This document shows positions 26,201 to 38,200 of a stretch of 64,000 nucleotides of DNA, piece by piece. Positions within the stretch are counted from its first letter, which is position 1, and each line of letters opens with the position of its first letter. The position numbers and the translations under genes were made by a program. Location of the stretch: assembly GCF_016801865.2 (NCBI RefSeq), contig NC_068939.1, forward strand, positions 143,592,756-143,656,755, written 5' to 3'. The DNA is from Culex pipiens pallens. Taxonomy: Eukaryota > Arthropoda > Insecta > Diptera > Culicidae. Below the pieces are notes generated by a model. It was not told the DNA's origin. It saw only the letters and a list, made by a program, of their open reading frames with translations, and did no database searches.

Positions 26201-29200
26201 TTTTTTTCTCTGGAACTTTAAAAATCGAGCAATGTGTTTCTAAGATACAGACTCGCAAATAATTCGAATCGATGAAAATTAATTTCTCTAGGTATAGCCT
26301 TTAGTTTTCAACTGACGATATCTCGGAAACTATTTGTCAGATTCTCAATGCTAAAAATGGAAAAATTGTGCAAAATTTTCAGATTTTTACGATAAGAATA
26401 TTTATTTTATTTGGTCTTGAATATAAAAAAATGTAAAGTTATTTATTTTTAGACATTTTTAAATTAAAGCTTTGAAAGCTTCGCTCCTCGGCAGCAGTCC
26501 CAAGTTTTCATTCTCCAATTCATTATCAGTGCAGTGGGGGGCAACACATCTAAGTAACTCCGATTCAAACCATTAACAAAAGAGAGAAATTCAGCACCAC
26601 CAAATCCAAATCAGGTTGGTCTGGCCCAATATTTCCAAACCCGAAATCAATTGCACCACCTTAATTCCACGCCCTGATTGCTGCTTTTTTTGCACAGTAT
26701 AAAATTCGATTCGATTTATGATGCAAAACAAAATATGATGCACAATTTGTTTTCTCATCAAAAATCGATTCAATCAAATTTCACCTAGTTATTTTTACCG
26801 TGCACGCCACTTATCGCGATCTGCAATTTACACCGGAAGTGTGGCGAAAAAGTGCGCTGCTTTCAAATGCACAATACTTTTCAGAGACTTCCTTCCCTGC
26901 ACGAACGGACGGACGGTAGCAATTTTCAAATTGGGCTCGTGCCGCGCGCTAAATCGAACCTCTTCATCGTGCCATCATCATTATTACTATTATTTTGCTA
27001 CGACTAGCCGCGCGCCGCGGCTTTCGAGCGCCGCCACCGACTGTTACTTGGCTAATTTGGGCGCATTGCAGGGCACTTACTTTGGGGCCTTTTGCGCACT
27101 TTGGAGTTGTGTTTGGAAGTTACTTTTTTTTTAATTTGATAATTTTTGATTTGTAGGGGAAATCTACCCTTTCCAATCAAAAACCTATCTTCGTCATATG
27201 GAGAGTTTGATGCTCGATTAAAGCTCCAAAAATACTATTTGGGCTATAAACTTACCAGCAACAGCACCGCCTCGAGTAAGCACGCAAATGTATGCCACTT
27301 ACTGGCCAAAAAGATCACATTTAATGCACTTTTGATCATAATTTGTATTTTGCGAGACCAATTCTCATCATTTTGTTGGCACACACAGTGACACACACGA
27401 GAATCCCTCAAACGCTTAATGAATATCGCCAAAATTAACTTTTCACTTTCGCTTACTTTTTCACGGCGCTTAAGATATGAAATTGCTTCCAACTACCGGC
27501 AACATGTTCTTTTGATCATTATTAAGGCACTCAATTGAAGAATAATCCCGAAAAATGTAATAAATTAGCAAGCGCCATCAAAAAAACAAACGCGCCAAGT
27601 CGTTTGACGTTTCAATTTTCACTTTGCATTCCACTCGAAGGCTGAAGAAAACCGAGCGAGAGACGAAGGCAAAAAAGAACAAAGGCTGGCCGTCCACACC
27701 ACCAGCAGCACAGCCAGCGATGCCAGGAAACTTTCCCTATAAATGCCACTTTTCGTGAGTGTTCGTTTGAACTGTCAGCGCAAATGGCAACACTCGACAG
27801 AGTGTTGGAAGAAAAAAGAACTAAGCCGATATTAGAAAAATGGGCGTGGCCCAATGCATTCGCCTCGATTAGAATACCCTTGGGATTTTTTTTTGTTAAA
27901 TGCTTGGTAAAGAAATAGAATAACTTTTAGTGAAAGTGAAAATAAACAGAAATGTTCACAAAAACTTGCTCTACTCGTTGGTGTACTTGGTTTTAGTAAA
28001 ATTCAAGGGAGACTCTAGATTATCCAGCATCATTCAAACACGACCGCTTATTAGGATTAAAATGGGTAGATTTCCCCTATTTTTTTTCGTTTATTTAGTT
28101 TGACTAAAATAAAAATTCTTGTTTTGTGATTTTTAAATATTATTTTTGAAATTCCAAACTCTTCACTACTCTTAGGTGACTTAATCAAAAAGGTTAAACT
28201 GCACAGGTGCTGCGCACCTTGTTCCAACTATCTTTTAAAAAAAAGTTCCACCAATTGTTGAAGCTTCCGAAAATGCGTCGATCGCAGCTTTTCGAGCTGG
28301 CGCAAGCGCCAAATTGCAACCGCCAATTGTGCAATTACGGCACATTTGGCTTTTGCGTAAAAAACATGGATTTAAAAATCGCACCGCAGTCTTTTTTGTT
28401 GTTGCAATGTTGCCAGTGCCAGTTCAATTGTTTTCGATTGCGTGTGCGCACTTTTCGAAAGTAGTTCGATTTGGAGGCAAAAAATAGCGTTGATCGCTGC
28501 GATTAGTGGATCGAATCGGGGAAATTGGAAGACTAGCTCTGGCTGTTTCGAGTCTTATCTGCGGGATAGTTTTCACCGAAACAAACACGGAAATCGGAAC
28601 CGGCATCGATTAGTCCTGGTCACTTTTCTCCCGGTTTGGATGAACTTGTTTTTGGCGGGGGAAAGTTTGGCGAAAATTGCAGTAGTTCAGATTAAATTGG
28701 ACTTTAAATTGGTGGAATTGGAACATGGTTTGAGTACATGAGTAGTTCACTTCTCTTTCGTAAATCGAAATATTTTAAATAAAAAAAAAAACAAAGAAAC
28801 GATTTTTTATAACTTTTTATCCCTCTCCGATTTCAATGAAACTTTATAGACATGTTATCCTACGCTTATATAAGCCATTTTTGTGTTTTTTGAGAAGGGT
28901 GTAAGTGTTTTAAATATTTTTGTATTTCGTAAATTAAATATGTCTGTAACTTTAGGCAGTTGCACTGTGGGCGAAATGGAACCCAAAATCGGACTTAATT
29001 GAACGCGGCTGGTTCCCTGGTATGAATAATACTGTTTCTTATGTAAAAAAATCCGGGAAATCGATTGGTGATGGTTTCATCCACCGCACGAAACGGCAAA
29101 GGGTCCATTTTTCCCCAATTCCCCATTTTTTCACATTTTTTCTTGAAAATCTGTCTGTATTTAGAGCGGAGGCTTTATGCGGCCTTCCAAAATGCACTTA

Positions 29201-32200
29201 ACCCCAATTCCGCTATAAAAGTATTTTTGGCCGTTTTCAAATGTTAGGTCAGATTTTAAAAATCTGAAAATATTTTTATCGTAAAGATCAGACAATTTTA
29301 CATAAGAATGACGATGTGAACTTGATAGTTTGACACATTTATGTTGATAAAAATAAAATGTATTTGAAAGGCAGTTTATTCTGCGTTTGGGAAAATTGGC
29401 GCAAAAGTGCTTCTTCAATCTTTTTATTTAGTTTAATTTCTATATCAACATAGATGTGTCAAACTTTCAAGTGCAAATCGTCATTCTTTTATAAAATTGT
29501 CTGATCTTTACGATAAAAATATTTTCAGATTTTTAAAATCTTACCTAACATTTGAAAACGGCCAAAAATGCTTTTATAGCGGAATTGGGGTTAAATGGAC
29601 CCTAGATGATTTTTGCGGTGCAAGTGGTTATTTTTACTGGATTCCTGGGACATTTTCACATAAGTTAAGTGCATTTTGGAAGGCCGCATAAAGCCTCCGC
29701 TCTAAATACAGACCGATTTTCAAGAAAAAATGTGAAAAAATGGGGAATTGGGGCGAAATGGACCCTTTGCCGTTTTGTGCGGTGAATGAAACCATCACTA
29801 ATCGATTCCCCGGATTTTTTTACATTAGAAACAGTATTATTCATACCAGGGAACCAGCCGCGTTCGATTAAGCCCGATTTTGGGTTCCATTTCGCCCACT
29901 GTGCGTTGCATCGTATCAAAAAGTGGTCAAAGACAAACTTGTAGGAAATTTGACGGGCTTTCTGAAAAAAATACACTGAAAGAAAATAACATGTCACTTC
30001 TATGAGATTTTTTGAATTTTAAGTTTAAAAGTCAAATTTGAAGGTGAGCCCTCGATTTTTTTTTGTTCAAAATTTTTGTGAAAATACCCTAAGATGTATT
30101 TTTGTAAAGTGCTCTAAACGTCAACATTTTCTAAAGCCAAATACGGGAATCGAATCTACAATCGATGGTCAAAGACAATCTTATGGGAAATTTGACGAGC
30201 TTTTCGGTAAAAATATTTATGAGACTGAAAAATCAAGTCTGCCATATAAAAATTGTCAAAAACCATAAAAAAAACTTTTTTTTCAAAATTTGTATTTTTG
30301 AAACAGCTGTAACATCACAAGGATTGGACTTAATAAAATCAATATTGAGACTTTTATGTAAATTACCCGAAAAACTTCGTCTTTTCCTTTTTTCGTTTGT
30401 TGACGTTTTTAGCTTTTTCCTTGTTCAGCCTCCTATGATCAAAATTTGATTTTACGCAACTTTTTCCATACAATCTGCAGATTTTCCGGAATCGGTTCCA
30501 GAATGGCCAAAGTTGTAACTATTTGGCGTAAGAACCTTCCTTGGACTTATACGAACCCAACGCAATAAAGAGCACCTCGATCCGACGTTCCGTGTTGAAT
30601 TGATTCGCGTTCGAACAAAACCGTCGAAATTTTTTATATATATATAAGATAGATTGTCTGGAGAATCGATGCCCGTATTCGGTTTTTGAAAATGTTGACG
30701 TTTAGAGCACTTTTCAAAAAAACAGTTTCATTTATCCTGCATTTTTCGTGATTCTTTTTGTAACATTTTAGGCTATTTCCTTAAAAATTTTGAACAAAAA
30801 AAAGTCGTGGACTCACTTAAAAATTTGACTTTTAAACTTAAAAATTAAAAAATCTCATTGAAATGGCGTGTTTTTTTCTTTCGGTGCATTTTTTTTCGGA
30901 AAGCCCGTCAAATTTCCTACAAATTTGTCTTTGACCACTTTTTGATACAATGCAAAGGCTTCGAGATACAGAAATATTTAAATTACGAAATACAATAACA
31001 TTCGAGTAAGACTGGCTCCATATAATCAAAAATGGCTCATATAAGCGTAGGATAACATGTCTACAAAGTTTCATTGAAATCGGAGAGGGTCGAGAAAAAA
31101 GTGTCTCAAAAATTCTTGTTTTGGGCTGGAATTGCTCAAATAAAAAATTCGTTTTATTTTTATTTTCATTTTTTTTTAATTTATTTTAGGGGACTAAAAA
31201 GACAAAGTGCGTGATGGTGCCAAATCTGGTTTATGAGATATGGTTTAAAAAAAAAGTTATAGCATGTTTTAGGTATGAATTTTCGATTTCTTTTTTTCTT
31301 CTGCATTTTAAAAATACTTGTTGATTTTTTTCCTGGAATTTTGGAAATCGAGTAATTTTCGAAATTACAGAGTTTTAGAATTTTAGAAATCGGGCAATTA
31401 GTTTAAAGATACAGTCTCAGAGAGACTTCGAATCGATGAAAATGAATTTCTATTAACATATAAAACACAATACATTATAGGACCCTTTCAAAAAAAACTC
31501 TAGATTTCATGTTGCCTTAAAAAAAGATTTTTTGTCCATATGTTCTCGATATTTTCAAAAATTCATATAGTTTAGACCAGATTAACAAAAATGGCTGAGA
31601 AGATCGATGCTTCTGTGCTCTCTTGTTCTAAGCTTGCTAGTTTTCCTATCCTATTAGCATAAGAGAGCACTGAGGTATCGCGATATCTATTTAGTCCCTT
31701 AAAACAAAAAAAAAATAAAAAATACGAATTTAGGAAATTAAGCTCTCAACGAAAATTGGTTTGAAAAATCAGGGGACATTTTTTCAAACAACTTCAAAAA
31801 ATTGATGAAAATAAAAATCGAATTGAATTCAAACATAATGGTACACAGAAAAAAAAGTCATGGTAATATTACATCTGGGAAGTGGCACATCTTTTATGTC
31901 AGAAAAAAATTGTAATTTTACCTCTGAAAATGTGTAATTTTACCACTATTCTGGTGTTATGTCGCTTTTTCTGTCTAAATTGAGGTAAAATTAAGGCAAC
32001 CAACTCTTGCTGAGCAAAAATCAGTACACTTTGCCGAAATGACAGCATGGTATAACAAAAACTGTCAAGAAATTATTTATATAAATGAAATTAGGTAAAT
32101 TTGAGAATTAAAAATATAAAACTGTGTCGTTTTTAAATTTCACAAAATGCTATCAGAGTGCTTATGACTTGCACGTTTAAAAGTATTCATAAAATAAACC

Positions 32201-35200
32201 GTGATTTGAATCAAAACATTATGTTCTTAATTTTTTTGTTAAAAGTTTAAAAGATTACGAAATGTCAAGTTTGCTTTAACGAATAATAACGTTCTCAGTG
32301 TTTTCACGAACACATTTCCAAAAAAAAAAAAATTGAAAAGGTCCTACAACATGTAAAACACAACAGTTTATAGGACCTTTAAAAAAACTCTAGATCCTTA
32401 TTGATAATCAAGTTTGAATTGAGGAAACCCCGGAAAACTCCCTTTTTAAATCAAACTCACAGTTAAATAAAAATAAAAATGTCTAGTTTGCTTTGAAGCT
32501 TTGATCAAATAAAAAAAATGCAATTCAATGTTTAAAAAGTTGTTAAAATTCCGTACAAATCCGTATAATGCTAAAAAATCCCTACAAAAATTCCGGCCCG
32601 TTAAAAATCCGCGAAGAGCGTCGAAAATCCGTATGGTAAGGAAAAAATCCGTACAGTTGGTAGCCTTAGGTAAAATTATATCACAAAAGAGGTAATATTC
32701 AATCTTCAAAAATTACACCTTCCAAATGTACACAATGTTTTACTGTGTATAGAAACTTACTGAGGGTTTTTGGGAAGTGTTCAAACATCCTCAAGAAGTA
32801 GTTTCAACACATTTTGAAAAAGTTCAAAAGTTAGTTAACTATTTTCATGAAAAAATGAGAAATGAGATAGTTTTAAGGCTCTCAATGTGTCATTTTTGAG
32901 AAAATAAGAAGTTCGAATAAATTTTTTTTTTGAACAATTTTACACTAATTAGAGCTAAATTTAGTTTCAAGATAACTAGTATTAAGTGTTTTGAAACCGA
33001 AATGAAATAATCTTCAGATTTATAGGCATTCTCAGTAGAACAGTTTTCTATGTAAATTTAGAAAATTTGTGAAATATGCTACCGTAATTGATAATGTTTA
33101 TAAACATAGGTGATAATGCTTATCAATTTGACGTAATTAATTTAATCTGATCACTTCTAATTTGTAAGAATCACTGACACACTGACTGTCCCCGGTTTTC
33201 AAAAATAACAATTTTGAACGAAACTATTTTTTAAAGCACCATGAAGAAACATAAAAAAACTTTCATGGACATTATATGACCAACCCTTGTACATGTTTAA
33301 AAAATGTAAACCATGAGCAAAGGTTTAATACTATTGGAAAAATTATTTGAAATGCTATCACCCCTGTTTACGGGAGAAAATTTCCACCAAAAACAGTGTG
33401 ACTACACAAACAAATAACCTGAAATTTGACAAAATCTTTAAAATTTTGAGAAAATAAAAAAAATAGTGCAAATTTAATGTTAAATTTAAATTTTACAAGT
33501 TAATAATCAATTGGCATACAATTGTTGTCATGGACTGTGGTGATAAGTTGAATTGGATTGTGCACTTGAATTAAGGCATGAAACGCGTTCGAGATTGCTA
33601 GAAACAAACCCCGGACAGGAACGGACAGGATCCGCTCATGTTCTGTTATAACGTAATCAACCCGACACAAACTCCGCCACAAATCGAGTCTACGCGCTCA
33701 ACTTGGACAAATTACTTGTCCCGCGAGTTGAGTTGCGCTAGGTTTGAATGCATTTCGTCGTTTCGCCGAACATATGGTTGGGCCGCCCGGTGTAACGGAA
33801 GTTACTGAGCCTGTCGGTCGCTGGTGTCTCGCCACGGTCCGCTGCCCACGTGCGGGGTTTTCCCACACTGACTTAGATTCCTCGGAACTGCTCTGCGCTC
33901 GGCGGTGCTCATACGTGTGGGCAAAAAAAAAAAATACGTTGCGAGCTGAAACCTGATCCGCCGCCGAGGGTCTTCGCTGCCTAGTTCAGGAAGTGACTCG
34001 GTAATAAGCCAGCCACCGTCAGCTGATCCATCCTCAACGAGACCTTGGTTGAACCCTTTTGCGGACTAATTGACAGATCGGCATTTGACGCGAGAGACGA
34101 ACCTTGATCAATTCCTCAACTCTAGCAGCTGTGATTGATATCGATCTGAACCGCGCCACTTGCCCATCATCATTGATATAACTCAATAAATATTCCATTC
34201 ACGCCGAAGTAAATTGAATCAACCGCCGCCGCCGCTTGAATGGCGAAGCTGCTCAATAATATTATATCGGTGTAAAGTTGTGGGTCACGACTTTTGCACG
34301 ATACCGACGACGACGACGGAGAATGGTTTTGAGCAGAGCGTTCTTTTCTGCAGGGGTTCTCCACCTGTTGAAAACAAAGCGTTGTGATTTATTTGGACCT
34401 TAAAAATAGTAGTAAATGCAACAAGTTGCGAAAAAAGAGATTCTGTTTGGTACGGTATGTCCACGCATCCTTCCTCCCCTGTAGATTCTGAGAAATGTGA
34501 CCCGTTCTCAGAGTCCTCTCTGCGGTAAAAACAACGCAGTAGGGCTGGCCGCTTTAATTTTTGTAATTCATGTTCGTGTGTTCTCGGATGTACTGTAATT
34601 ATAAACAATAGACAGAAAAGTGCTGGGGCGTAATCTAATCAGATGACTTCCCAGCATGCTTTCATCGGACTGGCTGCGTTTGTGTTAGATTAGATTAGAT
34701 TAGAAAAATATATCGAAAAGTCTTACCTTTCGATTCAAGTGCTGAAAAATAGATTAGGAACCTCCGCTTTAAGTTTCGCAAATCGCGCTTTTGCCAGCGT
34801 AGACCGCGAGTATAGTAAGTGATGCGGTGTTGTTCTATTTGTCATCTAGGGGCTCGAGGCCACGCGCGCTGCGGCGTTGAGTAATTCATTCATCGATTCG
34901 TGCGCGCGCTCATGTGAACGAGCTTCTGCACGAAACAGTTCAACGTTCCCAACTAGGAAACTTGTTTCCGTAGGTGGCGACTGTGCTTAACATTTTAATG
35001 TCAGCACAATTTTACTTTTTGTGTACTTTTAAAATTGTTATCAAACATCACTTCAAGTTTATCAAACCAATTTGCTGCCCGTAATCGGGAGCGCTGTTGC
35101 CCACCGGAAGTGACGGCAGTCCAGCTGTGCAACACAACCACACCCGCGAGACGAGACAAGACAAGACAACGCGACTTCAGCGGGGGGAGTGGTAATTATC

Positions 35201-38200
35201 AGCACAGGTCTATATTTGGTACGGCACACACCCAGTCGGCTTCCTCTCAGCTGATAATGGAAACTGATAGAGTGTGTGTAAACACACTCGCACACACAAT
35301 TCATTCATGCACTTTGGTATTATCTCAAGCGGCGTGGCGTGGCGCGGCAAAACCGGAAGTGTGTCTATTAACTCGTTGATAACCTTGACTGATTGTGGGC
35401 TTTCTCTTCTCTTTTTTTGTGTTCTGCAGGTGAAGCGAAGAACCTGCTCGGTCGCAATGGCAACAACTGCGGCGGTTCGTCCTCATCGGGCTCGAAGGAA
35501 AACCGGGACGTGTACTGTACGGTCGCGCTGGACCAGGAGGAGATCTGCCGGACGCCGACGATCGAGCGGACGCTCAGTCCGTTCTTCGGCGAGGAGTACC
35601 AGTTCGAGATACCGCGCAGCTTTCGGTACCTGTCGGTGTACGTGTGGGATCGCGACCGGCACCTGAAGCAGGACAAGCCGTACGGCAAGATCGCGATCAA
35701 GCGGGAAGATCTGCACCAGTACAACCACAAGGACCACTGGTTTCCGCTGCGGCCCGTCGATGAGGACTCGGAGGTGCAGGGGATGGCCCACCTCGAGATC
35801 AGCGTCGACGACGGGGTCGGCAATCTGAAGCAGGTCCCGGAGTTTGACGACCACTTCCAGGTGAACCACCAGTCGTCCAACAACAGCACCTCGTCCTTTG
35901 GCAGCGCCATCAGCAGCAGCGGCAGCAGTGACACGAAAGAGAACTCCACCTCCTCGTCCCATCTTCATCATCCCCACCTCCATCATCAGCACCAGCATCA
36001 CCCCCATCATCAGCTGCTGGTGAACAACTCTGTGAATAGTACAAATTTTAAGTTAAGTTTTCCTTCCAAAAGTGGTAGTGGAAGTGCCGGCAGTGGCACC
36101 GGAAGTGGAACGCTTAGGACAATCTTCGGTGGCAGCGGCAGCGACTTTGGCAATAACCAGCAGCAACCATTCCGTAACATTCTCGACAGCAGCACCGGCA
36201 GCAGCTCGGCCCGGAGTTCGCGCATCTCGATCAAGCTGACCGAGTGCATGGACCTGGCCCGCAAAAATGGCCTCTGTGATCCGTACGCAATACTAACTGC
36301 TCACTACTCGAATAAGAAGAAGATAACGAAACGTACTAAGGTGAGAAAGAAGACCGTCAATCCGGAGTTTGGTGAAACCGTAAGCTTCGATCTGTGCGTG
36401 GACGCGTGCGGCGGAAGTGACTCGAAAAGTGATAGCAATAACACGTACACGGTGGTCCCGCTAGGCGGTGCCGACCTCTGTGAAGTGGTGATAGCATTCT
36501 GGCATGACAGCCCCGGCATGGGCGACGATGTGTTCCTCGGCGAGATCAAACTCCCGGTGCGGGGGAAGCAGCAGCTGAACGCGGTGCAGCAAAGTGCGTG
36601 GTACTACCTTCAACCCCGCACGAGCCACTCGCGGCCAACGCGAACCTGTGCCACCCCACCCGGAACGCGGCTCTCCTCAGACAATTCCCTCGGCTCGCTG
36701 CGGCTCAAGCTCAACTACAACGCCGACCACGTGTTCCCGCTGGCCACCTACGACCAGCTTCTCAACATTCTCATCCAGTCGATCGACCAAAAGCCCATCA
36801 CGGCCAGTGCCGTCCACATCCTCGGCGAAATCATCCAGAACAAAACCGAGGTCGCCCAGCCACTGGTCCGACTGTTCACCTACACCAACCTCATCGCGCC
36901 CATGATCAAAGCCCTGGCCGATCACGAGATCTCCAAACTGACTGACCCCACCACCATCTTCCGCGGCAACACGCTCGTCTCCAAAATGATGGACGAAGCG
37001 ATGCGTCTGTCCGGCCTGCACTACCTGCACAACACCCTCCGGCCCATCGTCGAGGAGATCTTCGCCGAGAAAAAACCCTGCGAGATCGATCCGGCCCGCG
37101 TCAAGGACAAAAGCATGATCGACACCAACCTCGTCAACCTGCAGGAGTACGTGGAAAAGGTGTTCGAAGCCATCACCAAGAGTGCGGTCAAGTGTCCACC
37201 GGTGCTGTGCCAGATCTTTCACGATCTGCGCGAGTGTGCGGCCAAGTACTTTCCCCAGAACCGGGAGGTGCGCTACTCGGTCGTGTCCGGGTTCATCTTT
37301 CTGCGGTTCTTCGCGCCGGCCATCCTCGGCCCGAAGCTGTTCGACCTGACGACGGAACCAGTGGTGAGTTTGATTTATTGTTTATATTATTTTTGAAGAT
37401 TTTTTTAGTTTGCTAAATTGACAAAAAAGACTGCACAGGCTCAACTCGAAAGGGAAGCAAGAGGTTTGGGGTCCCTAGGAACACGTTCACTTTGATTTTT
37501 TTTTTTAAATATACTTAGACTGGGCCGAATGGTTTTTCTCCAAAGTTTATATAGAGAATTAGGGTGGTTCATCGCTGTTGCATATAAGCAAAAATAACAT
37601 GCAATGTTTGGGAGTAGTCGTAAAAGTAAAAGTAAGTGTTTCTGGGGACACCAAACTTCATGTTTCCCTCGATTTGGGCCTACGCAGTAATTTTGTTGGT
37701 CGGTGTTATCAGCTCAAAAATGAATAATTTAAAGCACATATGAAAATAACTTATTCATGTCAACAGATCGCTCACACTTGCTAGGCATTTTTTTATCCAA
37801 TAATTTCGAATTACAGCTTAATGGCTCCTCTAAGGTGTACTTTTGTAGTTTTTTTTTAATAGTCTTTCAATATTCGTTCCATGAAAACAGACATGCATAA
37901 TCAGTGTTTCTCAACCTTTTTCGTTCCATTCCCCCCTTGACTAATTTTCATAAACTTCATTCCCCCCTTAAATTTTGAATAAATTTAAAACAAATTTCAT
38001 AATTTACCATTTAATGGTTATCATAAGACTGAAGTTTCAATTAAAAAAATCATGCAAAACATAAAAATATGTAGTTTGTGAAATAAACTACCATTGGCAG
38101 TCCAAAATTGTTTGAACTTTCTTCCAGAGATATCAAATTTAGTTTTAACTAAAAATTAATTTGGCTGTCAATAAAAAACGTTATAAAAGTTAAAAAAAAT

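Larger units (their letters stand above)
28790..31150. repeat. foldback-family copy D, inverted pair with two insertions
   Basis: 28790-28962 and 29904-30130 match copy A (about 24200-24510) in reverse, while 30270-30365 and 30655-31150 match it forward (about 23940-24560). The pair is interrupted by the palindrome 28963-29903 and the short retroposon at 30366-30655. Confidence 0.6.

Noticed and set aside
35368..36010. Long minus-strand ORFs opposite Gap1 exon 2
   Set aside because: Shadows of a GC-rich coding exon; no domain, and the + strand frame is clearly a C2 domain.
36594..37222. Other-frame ORFs within exon 2 on both strands
   Set aside because: Low-complexity Pro/Ser/Arg shadows of the RasGAP coding frame.
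37364..37396. Extension of exon 2 beyond 37363
   Set aside because: It gives ten AT-coded residues and a stop, whereas splicing at GTGAGT joins to DEQTTRTLTL at 42849 in frame.
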